In this document: in pieces, positions 45,005-56,794 of the stretch | Layout of the letters: every line of letters starts with the position of its first letter | Numbering within the stretch: the first letter of the stretch is position 1 | NCBI GenBank assembly: GCA_022432975.1 | Contig: CM039512.1 | Coordinates: forward strand, 38,131,936-38,195,935 | Direction: 5' to 3' | DNA: 64,000 bases | Origin: Begonia masoniana | Taxonomy: Eukaryota; Streptophyta; Magnoliopsida; Cucurbitales; Begoniaceae | Translations under genes and position numbers: made by a program | The notes under the pieces: generated by a model | What the model was told of the DNA's origin: nothing | Seen by the model: the letters and a program-made list of their open reading frames with translations, nothing else | Databases searched by the model: none

Positions 45005-45689
45005 GGATTTTTTTTCCTTGTATGGTTTTTGTTAAAGTTGTTGACAACAAAAAAAACTAAAAACAAATTAGGGTTTCAATTCTAAATCGCCATTTGTGTT
45101 GTTAGAATATTTTTTTACTATTATAAGCAATACCAGATTTAATGAACCAACATAAAGTCTATTAGAGGCATAACTACTTACTCAATCTGATTCCTGTAAG
45201 TCTAATGTCAATACTTACAAATTACTTACATACCACGTTGACAAGGCTCGGTCCTTGCACATGTCAGGCTACCCAATTTTGATTCGTGGATTCTTAAAGT
45301 AGGAAGAAAACGTGCCAATATTTGTCAAACATATCATTACACATTGCTATTGAATTGTATTAACTCAGGATCTCCAAGTGAGATTTAATACCAACATGAT
45401 CAGATAGTAATGCAAAACTTGCCGTTTAACTGCAAATTCTTTTTATTTTTACTTATTCATCATGAATGTTATTCAAACCAGTTTATTTATCTATCAATTG
45501 ATTTATCATACAAGCAACCTAATACATATATCTATGTATTCCTATATCACATCCATATATACTATGTTTTAAGTATTTTAGGTCAGAAATATTCACAACA
45601 AAAGTGCAAACCTCGAATCTCACGCAGGTAGCCACCACCCACTTGATACTATCTTGCTCTTGCCTTTGATTTTCCTTTGATAAAGCTTA
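45005..45689. other. AT-rich intergenic sequence, no gene recognised
   Basis: It lies between the RALF-like promoter and the next solo LTR. No repeats or frames can be supported. Distal promoter elements of the RALF-like gene may lie here. Confidence 0.5.
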
Positions 45690-46259
45690 GTAAGTGATAA
45701 GTGTGTATTTTATACACTTTATTGTACTCTTTTATATTTGATATGATAAGTTTTACTTAAGTATGTAAATGATTCTAATAACTTTGGTGTAAGTGTGTAA
45801 CGACCCCAAAATTTAATTTGAATTTTTCCCCAATTTGAAAACCCTAAAAATTTTTCCCCAAATTGATTTGCAAATTAGGTTAAATTGGATCGTTATAAAA
45901 CCCTAATTTTCTTAATTTAAAATTTTTGAAAATACAAAAATCATTTAATAAAGCGGAATCCTTAAAATTAATATCAATAAATATTTAGAACATTAAATGC
46001 TAAACAAATATTAAATAAAAACTTCATTCATAAAATCTTTTAAAAACAATAACGTACTTAATAAAAATCCTAGCAGTTGATGTAATAAATTATTCCAACT
46101 TAAAATAAAATGCAACAAATTATAAAATATCTTTTAAATAGATATAAAAGCATAACTTAAATTTTTATTCAAAACCAATGGCAACATCCTCCTCTGTATG
46201 CTCTCCTGCCTCTGGAGGATTCTCGAGCACAGCTAGTTCTTCCTCAGATAAAAACTCAC

Positions 46260-46762
46260 CTACATCACAAAATTAAATACTATGAGAAAAACTCAGTAAG
46301 CGAAAATATGTGCAAGTGTCAACTTTTACTTTTTCTCAAATCCTGTTTTATCAGTTACATACTGGTTAGAACTTGTTCCAACCCTCGGTCAAACATCACC
46401 TCTAGTTAGAACTTGTTCCAACCGTCGGCCAAATATCACATATAGTTGGAACTTGTTCCAATCACCTCTAGTTAGAACTTGTTCCAACCGTCGGTCAAAT
46501 ATCACATATAATTGGAACTTGTTCCAATTATCACCTCTAGTTAGAACTTGTTCTAACCGTCAGCCAAATATCACATACTTTCCATCAATTCCATCGTTTT
46601 CATACACATGCAAATATCCTATCAAATTTTATCTTTTTAACAAATTCTATGTCAATATCTACAGCTCAAATATCAAAAATATAAAATAAAGCTGTAATAA
46701 AATATAGATTTTGTGATGCAGGGCATAGCCAAAACATTTGAAAAAGTGATATTTTCACTTAC
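46260..46762 (-). other. Candidate LTR leader intron with complementary arms (solo LTR 45796-47905)
   Basis: On the minus strand the donor-like CCAG/GTAAGT is at plus 46757-46766. The hairpin is GGC-TAT-GCC (46722-46730). Arm 1 is CTGCATCACAAAAT (46708-46721). Arm 2 is ATTTTGTGATGTAGG with the acceptor-like TAG (46259-46273). The arms pair over 14 positions with one G-U. CTTACTGAG is branch-point-like. Arm sequences differ from all other families here, yet the pairing is kept. Confidence 0.48.
46365..46577 (-). repeat. Tandem repeat, composite unit of about 66 bp, between the module arms
   Basis: The unit pairs TAGTTAGAACTTGTTCCAAC plus CGTCGGYCAAATATCACATA with a shorter TAGTTGGAACTTGTTCCAAT plus CACCTC. 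About three composite units are present. GGAACTTGTTCC is itself palindromic. Confidence 0.85.
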
Positions 46763-48005
46763 CTGGATTCCGAGCAATTAGGGAAATAGGATTTTAATTA
46801 TTTTTCCCGAGCGTTGAAATAATCTTCCTGCTTAAAAATTAGGGACTTTTAAATTTTATTCCAAATAATCATTTTGAAAATAATTCGGGTAGAGATTTCT
46901 TTACCAATAAAATCCCAACGTTGGGTTTTCGGATTGATTTAGGCGTCCTTGACGATCCAAAATATTCAATTAATGATTTTGGGCTGATTTGGTCAACTGG
47001 GCCGGTTCAGACTGAGCTTTTAACAGAAACTCGGTCTAACTTTAAAATGGCTGGTGGTCTGGTTCGGTTCAGAATAGAAATTCTGAACCAACCCCTATCT
47101 TCCTTCTTCTTCACGCCTAATCTGTCGAGAGAGTGAGAACAGAGAGAGGCGAGTGAGAGCGAGAAGCAGAGAGGGAGAGCGAGAACGAGAGGGAGAGAGA
47201 TCTATCTTACGTGAGGGTAGTTTCTAACGGCGGCCGAGATGGGTCTGATCACGCGAAGATGGGACTCGGCCGAGAGAAGGAGAAAGTCGTCGAAGGAACG
47301 CTCGGCGTTCAGAGTAGGGCAGAAACTTCCACAGAGAATTTCGGCCAAATCTGAGCAACGTACGGTGGTCGGAGATCGAGGACGGCAGTTTCTTCTTCCT
47401 CAGAGACGTTCGCCGGAGTTTGTATAGCTCTTGGTGGTCGGAGGTCGTGTACGGCGATTATCGGTCGCGGCGGTTCTGTGAGGTGAGTGTTTTTCTTCGA
47501 TTTCTCTGTGATTTCCAGAAGTCGGGAGGAGCAATTTTATGGTGTTGGTGTGATTTCCTTGTCAATGCCAAACACCCGATTACGGGAATAACTTTTTCCC
47601 AAAATCTTTCCTAAAATTTGATACGAAATCTGATCACAATTTGATCAGATTCGCCGTCGGTTTAGGAATAAATTTCCATATTCTTCCGATTGTGATACAC
47701 CGAATATCACAGTGTTGTTTTAGAAATAAATCTCTGATTTTGTGTTAGAAATTCCAAACTAATTTCTGAAATTAGGGTTTAGTGTGATTAAAATTGGGGA
47801 TTTTCGTATTTAATGTAATCTAGGGTTTTTATTTGGTTTCCTTAAATTGGGATTAGGAAATAATTTGATTTCCTTAATTTAGGGTTAAAGTTTTGGAATG
47901 TTACAAAGTGCGTAGAGAAATTGAAGAATTATAGATTTTGTGAATTCGATCCGGTGTAGAAAAGAAGAAGGATAAAAAGAAAAATAAGCAGAGGACTTGC
48001 ATATC

Positions 48006-48372
48006 TATCGGCCACAATGCAAGCGATCGATCGGCTGAAGAAAAGACGAAACTATTTTTGTAGAGGAGTTGTCGATCGATTGGTTGAAGCTATTATAAGA
48101 GAATGAAGATATAAGCATAGCCGATCGATCGATCACATTTGGGGCGATCGATCCGCTAATGAGGAGAAGAACGAGAAAGCAGAAGAGTTGTCGATCGATC
48201 GCCGAAATCTAGGCGATCGATCGGCTGAAGCTAATACAAGATGATGGAACAGAAATATAGCAGATCGATTGGCCACATTTAGGCAATCAATCAGCTGAAG
48301 CAGAGAAGTTCGTTTTCTTTTGGGCAGAAAGACAGCCGATCGGTCGGCTCTTGTGCTGCGATCGATCGGCTG
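48006..48372. repeat. GATCGATCGGCTGAAG-rich degenerate repeats
   Basis: About ten copies of CGATCGATCGGCTG or close variants are spaced 30-60 bp apart, mixed with GCGATCGATC and TCGATCGATCGCC. The tract lies within the Tat-like LTR part after 47905 and shares its core word with four other LTR families in the window. Confidence 0.85.
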
Positions 48373-49389
48373 TACGATTTAATTTCTTTTATCTAAATTT
48401 GATTAATCTGGGCCATCGATCAAATCTTGCGACAACAGATTAGGTTAAAAGAGGCAATAGAGGCTAGAGACATGAATTCGGAGATTGAGATAGACACCGG
48501 AACGGAGCGAGAGCATCGAGAAAGGAGAATTCGAATCGACAACCCTAGTTTTTCTTTCTCCTTCTCTTTTTAATTATCAACATCTCTATTTGTTCACGTT
48601 ATTTTAGCATGAACTAATTTCTTTTTATAGGGCTACGATGTATCCATGTTATGAATATTGAATATTTCTTTTAATGCAAATTGTTAATTTTCTGTTTCGA
48701 TATTGTGTTGAGTAAATTATTATGTTCTTAATGCTTGCGATTGCCTGATCAACAATAGCATGTTTGTAGGATTGTTTTGAGACCGAGAGGTAATAAATAA
48801 TCATGCACTGGATAATTTACCATGAAAAGGATGTTAGACTAGAGATAGCTAATGCGTTCATGTGGTAGTTTAATATTTCATTCTTAATGTATTCAATTAA
48901 TTCTCAGGATTAAAGACCGAGAGATAATAATTCGTTAGTTGAATAAGTTTATCATTACTCGAGAGAGATTGATAATTACTTTTATGAAATTGTCATCAAC
49001 ACATGGAAATAGAAAGTAATGATTTGGATTAGAAATACTAAATAGAATTAATTTAGGTGAAATCAGAAATCCTAGAGCTCTTTTATTATATTCTAAAACT
49101 CGTTTAATTTTATGTTATTTAAAAAATTGCTCTTGCTTTGCTTTGAATCCAAATTCACTAAAATATCATTATTCAAATTAGACTGAAATTAATTTTTTTT
49201 ATTATTAATTAAAAAGTTCTCATTGGTTCGACACTCTATTTACCACTTTATTACTTATTGCAACTCGTACACTTGCGAATTATTTTTCGCAACAGTAAGT
49301 TAACCCTAACTCAAAAGACTTCTCAAATATAAGTCAAACTAGATGATCGAGGTAAGTTTTAAATCTCATGAATCATGGTAAGTGTTAAT

Positions 49390-49640
49390 AATGATACAAC
49401 CTGTAACTCATAATGATGTGCCACAAGGGTCGATCACAAGAGCACAAGCTAAGCACAACCTTCTGAGCTCTCTTTATTTTGCAGATAAAAACCTTTTAGA
49501 AGCCTTATAAGAGTCCCCTCAAGTATTTACAAAGCGAGGCCCAAGCATTTGATTGTTTGGGTGCCCATGGAGGTGGAGAAGGAGATTAGAGCTGCAGCCA
49601 TGTTGCTATAATGGGCCGATTCTCCAACACGGATTGGCTT
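49390..49640 (+). pseudogene. C-terminal tail of a Ty3/gypsy polyprotein
   Basis: It reads NDVPQGSITRAQAKHNLLS then LYFADKNLLEAL, ending with stops. This is the 'PxGxxTRARAK' tail of plant Ty3 polyproteins. The rest of pol upstream is missing. The counterpart at 26920-26965 reads DVPRGVTTSS. Confidence 0.65.
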
Positions 49641-50372
49641 AAACACTTATCTATTTGGGCTCCTAATCTATCTACTTTATGATTTTTTTTTTATTTAGTA
49701 TATTGGAGATGGATCATTTAATTTTCATGTGAACCTTAAAATGTAAGTCTCACTCGATTTACCCTAGCGACGGAGTGGGCTAATTTGTTTTGTTGTGTTG
49801 TTTGTTTATTGCTTATAATTGGTTGTCCAAGAACCCTAATGTTTTTGAGATGTACATAAGCTTCTCTTAGGGTTCCTGGCAGCCACTTTAGAAGAATACA
49901 TATCTGTTAACGAATTGGAACACTTTCTTTTTCAAAGCACACATCCAGTTTGGTAGTTTTATATGAATTGTTTGTGTGCAAACAAGTAATGTTTGACCTA
50001 GTGAGCTTGGTTAAGCACTCCTATAGTGCTACTTTCTCATTGCTTATCCTTCGTAAGTGGTGAATTCATCAGCAAAGTAGCATCCATGCTGTCAAGAAAT
50101 TAGATTGTAGTGTTCATTCTTGCGAAGGGGCAACCCAAGCAGTGAAAAGGAACAATTGGATCTTTTTTGGACCAACCAAGATTCATCCAATCTCAAGTTT
50201 CTTTCCTTGGAGATTCCAACCACAAAATTGGGAGAGTTAATTCTTCCCTTATAGAAATTTCATTCCAAGGAGACATGTTTAAGGTAAGCTACAAATCACT
50301 CAATATTCACCAACTTTTTGAGCAATATCTGAGAAGCACACGCATCATACTTCCATTTCCAATTTTGGTGCA
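49641..50372 (+). repeat. Probable LTR between a pol tail and the next gag
   Basis: It ends TTTTGGTGCA (50372), eight bases before a primer-like TGGTGTTAGAGT (50381-50392). The end resembles 28865-28880. Its start is not defined and no second copy is present, so the extent is approximate. Confidence 0.5.
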
Positions 50373-50380
50373 CCATCATT

Positions 50381-50392
50381 TGGTGTTAGAGT
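50381..50392 (+). other. Degenerate primer binding site
   Basis: TGGTGTTAGAGT resembles the methionine-tRNA site with three changes and precedes a gag frame. Confidence 0.5.
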
Positions 50393-50447
50393 CATTTCTC
50401 CTATTTTTGTTTTGATTTTTGGAGATTTTTTTCCTTGAGAAAAATTG

Positions 50448-52570
50448 ATGACTAGAGGTGGAGCAAACACTACTCAAGAACGAGAGAATAATCAATCAAA
50501 CAACCAAACGACTAAGCAGCCTCATTTGAGAAATGAAGAATTGAGTGTGTCAACCTCAATGGATGAAGTATGTCATATGTTTGCTAGCATGCATCACCTT
50601 TTACAGTAGCATTTAATCTTGAATGAAAGAGATGCTACAAATTGTAGACAAAGGGGTACGATTGAAGGAGAGAAGAGAAGGTTCGGCCATGAGGAATCTA
50701 TAGATGAAGAATGATGAGGATGAATCCTATTTTGAACATCCACCAAGCATGCGACGTAGAAGAAACCCCGACAATGAATTGAGACATGTGAAGCTCTCTA
50801 TTCCAACCTTTAAGGGTTCTTGCAATGGAGACGAGTTTCTTGATTGGGTGGAAAAAGTTGACAAGGTGTTTGAATGCTACAACTACTCGGAGAGGGCAAA
50901 AATCAAGTTGGTAACGCTTGAACTATTAGACTATGCAAGTTTATGGTGGGAGAATGTTAAGGCTCAAAGGAGACATTATGAGGAGGAAAAAATGCAAACT
51001 CAGAGGATGATAAAGACTTTGATGAGAAGAAGATTTGTTCTCATACATTATAAGCAAAGGGAATTTTCAGTTGAGGAATATCTAACAGAGTTTAAAACTT
51101 TGAGGTTTAAGTGTGGTGTGGAATAACCGGAGGAGCAAACCATTGCTTGATTACCGAGGGCCTCAATAGAGAAATCAGAGATGTGGTTGAGTTACAAACA
51201 TATAAAGTGATGGATAGTTTGGTGCAACTAGCCATGAATGTGGATTAGCTCTCGGCCAAACCCGAAGCTTCCGTATTCAAGCAAGTTACAATCCAAGTTA
51301 GATTATAAGAATGATATATCTAAGTTAGTCAATCATAAAAATGTGGAAGAAAGGAAGTTTTGTGGTGACTCTTCACAGCCAAAATTAAGAGAGATCAAGT
51401 ATTTCAAGTGTCTAGAGTTATGACACACTTTCAAACTTGATGAATTAGAAGTAAGTAGAAGATGGAAAAGAATAAGGTAGACCCGTGGGGGTGCTCAACC
51501 CTATTCTTGTGCTGATGGATTTAGAAAGCATGCTAATTGATAAATGGACGTTGAGATGAAGGACTAGCTTGAGTAATTCAAGCTAGCTAAAAAGAACACT
51601 TACACTCCTTGGATATGACTCACCAAGCCTAGTGGAGGCAACTTGAAGAGAAATCTTCAAGTTCGTGAAGATGAACTTCAATAATAGTTTAATAATTTTT
51701 TTGCAATAATTCAAAGATGCTTACAAATATAGCTTTAGGGGGTATTTAAGCCCTAAATTTTGAAATTCAAATTACAATAATATCCTAAAGAAATAAATGT
51801 GAGGATAAAGGCACCTCTTCAATGGTGCCTTTTCGCAAAGGCACCTCTTCACTAGGTTAACAAAGAATTAATGATGGTCTTCTTCAACATTCTAAGATCT
51901 CCATCTTCACGCACATGATTAATAATGGTCTTCTTCAGCACTCCAAGGTATCCATCTTCATATTAGCTTTTATCTCACACACAATAACCAAGATAAAATG
52001 CATGTATGCACTTGAGACCGAGTTTTTGTGTGGGCTGAGTTAATACATTATTTAGTAACTCTAATTATAAATCTAACTAGACAAAATAGAATGCAATAAC
52101 TTAATTAAAAGGTTCTAATGATTAATCTAATTCAAAGAGGTTGAGTGGATGCAAGGAGTTTGGTGGACTCCTTAGTGGCCCGACGCGGATTAAACGTGGC
52201 GTGCGTGCCATCCAGGTGTAGTGATCGGGCCTCCTCCATTTGTAGACTTAGGTCCATCAATTGAACACAATGTGTGGGCTTCTCCTTGTCCTTGGAGGAT
52301 GGGGTGCCCTCTAAGCTATCTAGAGTGAAGTTCCTAAAAAATGAACAAACAAGTTAAGAAACTTCTAGGATTGAGACCGAGTGATAGTCCCCGTACATGC
52401 ATCAAGTTAGGGCACATATCATCTCAATGCCCTAACAAGCGTGTGAGTACTTAAAGAGGAAACAAATGAGATTAAAAGTGAGAATGACTTGGTTGATTTG
52501 GCCAAAGAAGAAGGGGATGAACAAGATGTAGTTATTTATACACAAGATGGACCTCTCCTGATGGTCATTT
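50448..52570 (+). pseudogene. gag: gag of a second Ty3/gypsy lineage, split by a 984-bp insertion
   Basis: From 50448 the sequence opens MTRGGANTTQERENN, with early stops, then is open from 50704 to 51126: LSIPTFKGSCNGDEFLDWVEKVDKVFE, ASLWWENVKAQR and FSVEEYLTEFKTL. Beyond further stops the zinc-knuckle start KYFKCLEL (51400-51420) is separated from its second half GHISSQCPNKR (from 52410) by the insertion. The frame then continues NDLVDLAKEEGDEQDVVIY. It differs clearly from the gag of elements I and B. Confidence 0.85.
51421..52404. repeat. 984-bp insertion, probable solo LTR, TSD AGTTA
   Basis: It starts TGACACAC and ends GCATCA, with AGTTA at 51416-51420 and 52405-52409. It interrupts the gag zinc knuckle. 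CTTTAGGGGGTATTTAAGCC (51732-51751) and the paired CTTGAAGAG and CTTCAAG words resemble 56150-56250. No full-length relative is in the window, so the class is inferred from the TG...CA ends and the 5-bp TSD. Confidence 0.8.
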
Positions 52571-52624
52571 GAAGGGCTTTCACTAACCAAGTTCGAGAGT
52601 AGAAATGTCAAAGGAGTAACATTT

Positions 52625-53000
52625 TCCATAGTCCTTGCTTGATACAAGACATATGTTTGTTGATTGTGGATGGGAGATGTTGCACCAAGTTGGCTACTCT
52701 GGATGTCGTCGAGAAATTAAAATTGGAGACAACCTTGCAGCTAACCCCCTTTAAGTTACGGTGGCTGAATGACTGTGAGGATGTCAAGGTAACAAAGCCA
52801 GTTTGGATACCATTTTCAATTGGTGGTTGTGTAGACAATGTGTTATGTGACGTTCTACCAATGAGTGCTAGTAATTTTCTCTTGGATAGGTCGTGACAAT
52901 TTGATCGAAGTGTTACACATAATGGTTACTCTAATTGCTATTCTTGTAAGTTTACTGGAAGAGTCATTATAGTAGACCAAACCAAGTGGCCTTAGGTTAT
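52625..53000 (+). pseudogene. Aspartic protease domain of the second Ty3 lineage
   Basis: It reads ICLLIVDGRCCTKLATLDVVEKL, where this family has a glycine-serine after the active-site aspartate; here these are arginine and cysteine. It continues LRWLNDCEDVKVTKPVWIPFSIG and NVLCDVLPMSASNFLLDR, then a stop and SVTHNGYSNCYS. Inactive by its active-site changes. Confidence 0.82.
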
Positions 53001-53109
53001 GAGAAGATGAAGGAGAGAAGAGACAAGTTTGTTCTACTCATGTCTAAGAATGAATTGAAGCTTATTTGATGGGTGGTGGGCCAATTGTGATGCTTATGGT
53101 TTGAGAGAG

Positions 53110-53907
53110 GCTTGAGGAATACAGAAAAATTTTGAAATTGGTGCAATCTCTATTGGACTACTATCAAGATGTCTTTCCGGAGGAGCTTCCTCATGGTCTT
53201 CCTCCCCTTAGAGGCATAGAGCACCAAATTGACTTGTTGCCCAAAGCAGTGCTACCTAATCGACCTTCATATAGAATTAATTTCGAAGATGCTAAGGAGC
53301 TACACCAACAAGTCACGAAATTCCTCACCAAGGGGTACATCCATGAGTCATTAAATCCTTACGTCATACCAACTTTATTGGTTCCTAAAAATGATGGCAC
53401 CTTATGAATGTGTGTAGATAGTCGAGCAACTTACCAAATTACCATTAAGTATAGATTTCTTATGTACTGCTGGATGAATTAAGTTATGCTACAATCTTCT
53501 CAAGAAGACATGTTGGATGAATTAAGTTGTGCTGCAATCTTCTCAAGGTTGATTTAAAGAGTGGATATCACCAAATTCAAATGAAGGAAGAAGATGATTG
53601 GAAGACGGCTTTCAAAACAAAGTATGACCTTTATAAGTGACTACTAATGCCCTTCAACCTATTTAATGCCCCAAGCACTTTCATGAGATTAATGCACCAT
53701 GTTCTTAGAGAGTTTTGGGGAATGATTGTGGTAGTGTATTTTGAAGACATTCTTGTGTATAGCTCAGATTTTCAAGCTCACTTGGATCACCTTCAACATT
53801 TGTTCGAAACTCTTAGGGAGGTCAAGCTCTTTGGTAACCTTAAAAAATTTTCTTTTGTCCAAGAGAGGGTGTATTCCTTGGTTTCATCATCACTAAATTT
53901 AGCTTGA
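53110..53907 (+). pseudogene. pol: Reverse transcriptase of the second Ty3 lineage
   Basis: 53132-53407 gives DVFPEELPHGLPPLRGIEHQIDLL, SYRINFEDAKELHQQV and VPKNDGTL, then a stop. 53647-53907 gives FNLFNAPSTFMRLMHHVL and YFEDILVYS, with the second catalytic aspartate replaced by glutamate (YFED for YFDD). Between them the frame is broken and holds a short tandem duplication. Confidence 0.88.
53468..53547 (+). repeat. 43-bp tandem duplication within reverse transcriptase
   Basis: GGATGAATTAAGTTATGCTA at 53472 recurs at 53515 with two changes, followed in both copies by CAATCTTCTCAAG. It duplicates the LLDEL...ATIFSK segment. Confidence 0.85.
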
Positions 53908-53944
53908 AGTGGATAAGGCAGAGGTGGAGGCAATTAAGGGGTGA

Positions 53945-54667
53945 TTGATCCAACAATCCATTTCAGAAGTAAGAAGCTTTTATGGATTGACTTCCTTCCA
54001 TCAGAGGTTCATACAAAAGTTTACGACCATCATAGCTCCTATAACCGATTGCACCAAAAAGAGTAGAGAGTTCCAATGGTCTCTAGCTTGTCAAGTAAGC
54101 TTTGAAGCAATTAAAGAGAAGCTATGCAATGGTCCAATACTCGTTTCTACATGACTTTGACAAGGTATTTGAAGTGGAGTGTGATTCATTTGGGTTAGGC
54201 ATAGGAGCAATCCTTATGTAAGAGGGCAAGCTGGTTGTTTACTTTAGTGAGAAGCTCAAGGGAGCGACCTTGAATTATTCTAACTATGATAAGGAGTTTA
54301 TGGCTTTGGTTAGAGCACTTATAATTTGGCAACACTATCTCCTCCTGAAAGAGTTCATTATCCACACCGACCATCAAGCTCTTAAGCATATCAAAAGTCA
54401 AGGAAAACTCAATCATAGGCATGCAAAATGGGTGGAGTTTATTGAACAATATCCTTATATCATCAAGTACAAAAAGAAAGAGATCAATGTGGTAGCCGAA
54501 TCACTTTTCCAAAGGTACACTCTACTCTCCAAATTGATAACTTAGCTTTTTGATTTTGATTGGATTAAAGAGATTTATGTGAATGATGCTGATTTTAGTC
54601 GATGGTATTCAACTTGCTCTCAAAGGGCTCATAGTGGTTATTTTGTGGTGGATGAACCCATGAAATA
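53945..54667 (+). pseudogene. pol: RNase H and integrase start of the second Ty3 lineage, truncated
   Basis: It includes VRSFYGLTSFHQRFIQKF, KSREFQWSLACQVSFEAIKE and, after shifts, [55 protein letters not shown] and a stretch resembling VADALSRR. The integrase leader (SGYFVVDEPMKY) then stops abruptly where a copia-like LTR begins. Confidence 0.88.
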
Positions 54668-55430
54668 TGTTGTTTAATTTCTTGAGAAAATTATTTAAAA
54701 ATAAATATTAAAAGCTTAACAAAAATAAATAAAGGTAAAATTTATTTTAAACTCTTAACTACGACAGACTTGACAGCCTGAACCTAAACAGAATCTCTCC
54801 ACTAACGAATTAACCTTGACATTAAAAACTATTTTAAAATATTCATTGACGACACTTGTTAAAACTCATTGATGCTCTCTTTCTCAGTAAACTTTTTGTT
54901 TAAGTTGTTTCACTTATTGCCCTTACTCTTGCAGGTGATTTTTCATTACTAAATTCCATTATTTTTTGCTCTAGACCAGTTTTGCTAGAAATGAACAGTA
55001 AGAATTGTTTGCAACGATTTTGTTGTGTTTACTATCTGCAATGGTGAACATCATATTCTCTCCTCAACCCCTAGTAGAATCTTTAATGAATTCTAAGCCT
55101 AAAGTTTGCTCCCCTTTTTGTTGCAATTGTAGGAATTTTAGTAGGTACTTTTCTTCTAGTAAGCTATTATTAAGGAAAGTAAATCATAATCTCAAATTTT
55201 ATTCACCAAAATAATTTGTTATTATTTTTAATAAGAAAAGTTATTACAGATTATTCTCTGTAATAATTTTTTATTAGAAGGAAAGCACATATAATTTAGT
55301 AAATTCCTTACTTTGTAAATATTCTAATTTTGTATTACTGACCAGGTTCATTGTATCATGTACTCTATATACATTGTAATACTCTCTCAATAATAATGTC
55401 ATATTTTGTTTTCATTCTCCCGTCTCTTTA
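54668..55430 (+). repeat. Probable copia LTR
   Basis: It starts TGTTGTTTAATTTC directly after the interrupted Ty3 frame. Its 3' part has CTATATACATTGTAATACTC and CTCAATAATAATG, typical of copia LTR ends, and a primer-site-like TAGTATTAGAGCAAA (55431-55445) follows. The exact end is uncertain. Confidence 0.55.
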
Positions 55431-55445
55431 TAGTATTAGAGCAAA
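55431..55445 (+). other. Degenerate primer binding site (copia)
   Basis: TAGTATTAGAGCAAA differs by two bases from TGGTATCAGAGCAAA. Confidence 0.5.
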
Positions 55446-56790
55446 TTCTTGGAATTCGCAAATCCAATTTTTTCCTCTGTGTTTGATCAAATTCAACTTC
55501 ACTTATGGCTGATGCATGCTTCAAAATGGTGGTTGAAGTTTAGAACTCAAAGTTGACTTGACTTTGGACTGTTTTGGCTTAGAAGAGCAGCAACATTCAA
55601 CATGCACAACTTCTCCAATCTTGCCCAGATGCAACTGACACTTGGACAGCTTCTTGTGGGGGAGTGAATACGATATGTTCCAAATTCGATGATCAAAAGT
55701 TTCGTGGAGTGAAAGTTATGCTGAAAATGGTAAGGGGTGCTGGGAACTTGGAATTCTGTTCTTGCCGATAAAATCGGTCTCCTTTGGGAGGATATAACTC
55801 GTTCATTTTAACACTTTTGGATGTGATTTTTGGACATAATGAGGATGAATGTCTCAAAAAATGAGGGGTTGAATCGTTGTGGATAAAAAGTTATGGATGT
55901 GGGAATCCAAGTTGGTACAAAAAGTGTTACGGCTGCACCTCCTTTTTGTTCTTCTGCCTTCTTGATTGAAAACCTCCAACTTGCTTCTACGAGAGTTTTA
56001 TACCTTTGCTAGTGTTCAACCTCTATGGAATAGCAAGTAATGGATTCCACCTAAACTCACAAAAAGTGGAACCAAAATATCAACACTCCAATCAGATATT
56101 ACTCATCGAATTGGGTGCAATCACTTGAAGGAAACTTCCAGTTTGAAGAAAAAAACTTCAACAAGCTTTCTTTGCATTTCAAAAACTAAGTTTTACTGTA
56201 GCTCATAAGGATGTTCTATAGAACCTTTAGGGGGTATTAGATTTGCAACCCTAATTGCCCTTTTATAAGGACAAAGCCAAAAGAGGAATGAAGTGCCAAA
56301 AGAGGAATGAAGTGCCAGGCTAGACTTACTCCAAATAGTCGAGAACAAAATGTTCTAAGGCTAGCCTTTGACTAATGCATCTTCTCTAGCACTCTAGTAC
56401 ATTAAGACCATAATTCAAAAACAACAACAACACATAGTTCACTCAGCCAACTAAGATGAGCCGAGTGAAAGTTACACTTAGTGACTTTGTTCCAAAATGA
56501 GTAAAAGACCTAAAATAAGGTCCAATGTTAAAATAGTACAACTTAAACATAAAAGGAGTATATCAAAGAGATGGTCTACAAGCTTCACAAGAAGATGAAG
56601 TCGTGGCACAAAATGATCTCCAATATGTCTGAGGCGTAGAGTCCATGAGCATCTTCCAATTGAATTCCCATTCTAGCATGTCTTTGACCTGTTTTTTTCG
56701 TATGATATTGGTGTCTCCTCCAAGCCTTCTTGAAATATTTCCCTACAAAATAAAAGGAACTAAAAATGTAGTTGGTTGTCCGGTTTGTGA
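55446..56790. other. Non-coding retrotransposon-derived sequence, no gene recognised
   Basis: A short ATGGCTGATGC start at 55506 stops within 13 codons. 56150-56290 resembles part of the 984-bp insertion at 51421 (AACCTTTAGGGGGTATTAGA, CTTCAACAAGC), so a related LTR may lie here. I cannot define its ends. Confidence 0.35.
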
Positions 56791-56794
56791 TTTT

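Larger units (their letters stand above)
45796..47905 (-). repeat. Solo LTR (2110 bp), minus strand, TSD AAGTG
   Basis: The plus strand starts TGTAACGACC and ends AATGTTACA. AAGTG is at 45791-45795 and 47906-47910. Minus orientation is inferred from the order of the leader module. Open frames at 46921-47614 lie in its leader and U3 parts and have no protein homology that I recognise. Confidence 0.93.
45695..49294 (+). repeat. Solo LTR of a Tat/Athila-like type (about 1.5 kb net) with another solo LTR inside, TSD GTAAG
   Basis: It starts TGATAAGTGTGTATTTTATA and ends TTATTTTTCGCAACA. GTAAG is at 45690-45694 and 49295-49299. The end (GGTTCGACACTC, then CGTACACTTGCG and TTTTTCGCAACA) is characteristic of plant Tat/Athila-type or related non-autonomous LTRs. 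Net length is about 1485 bp after removing 45796-47905 and one TSD copy. It also carries the GATCGATC-rich block at 48006-48372. Confidence 0.88.

Noticed and set aside
46921..47614. Open frames of 60-70 codons
   Set aside because: They sit inside solo LTR 45796-47905 with no homology; purine-rich LTR sequence explains them.
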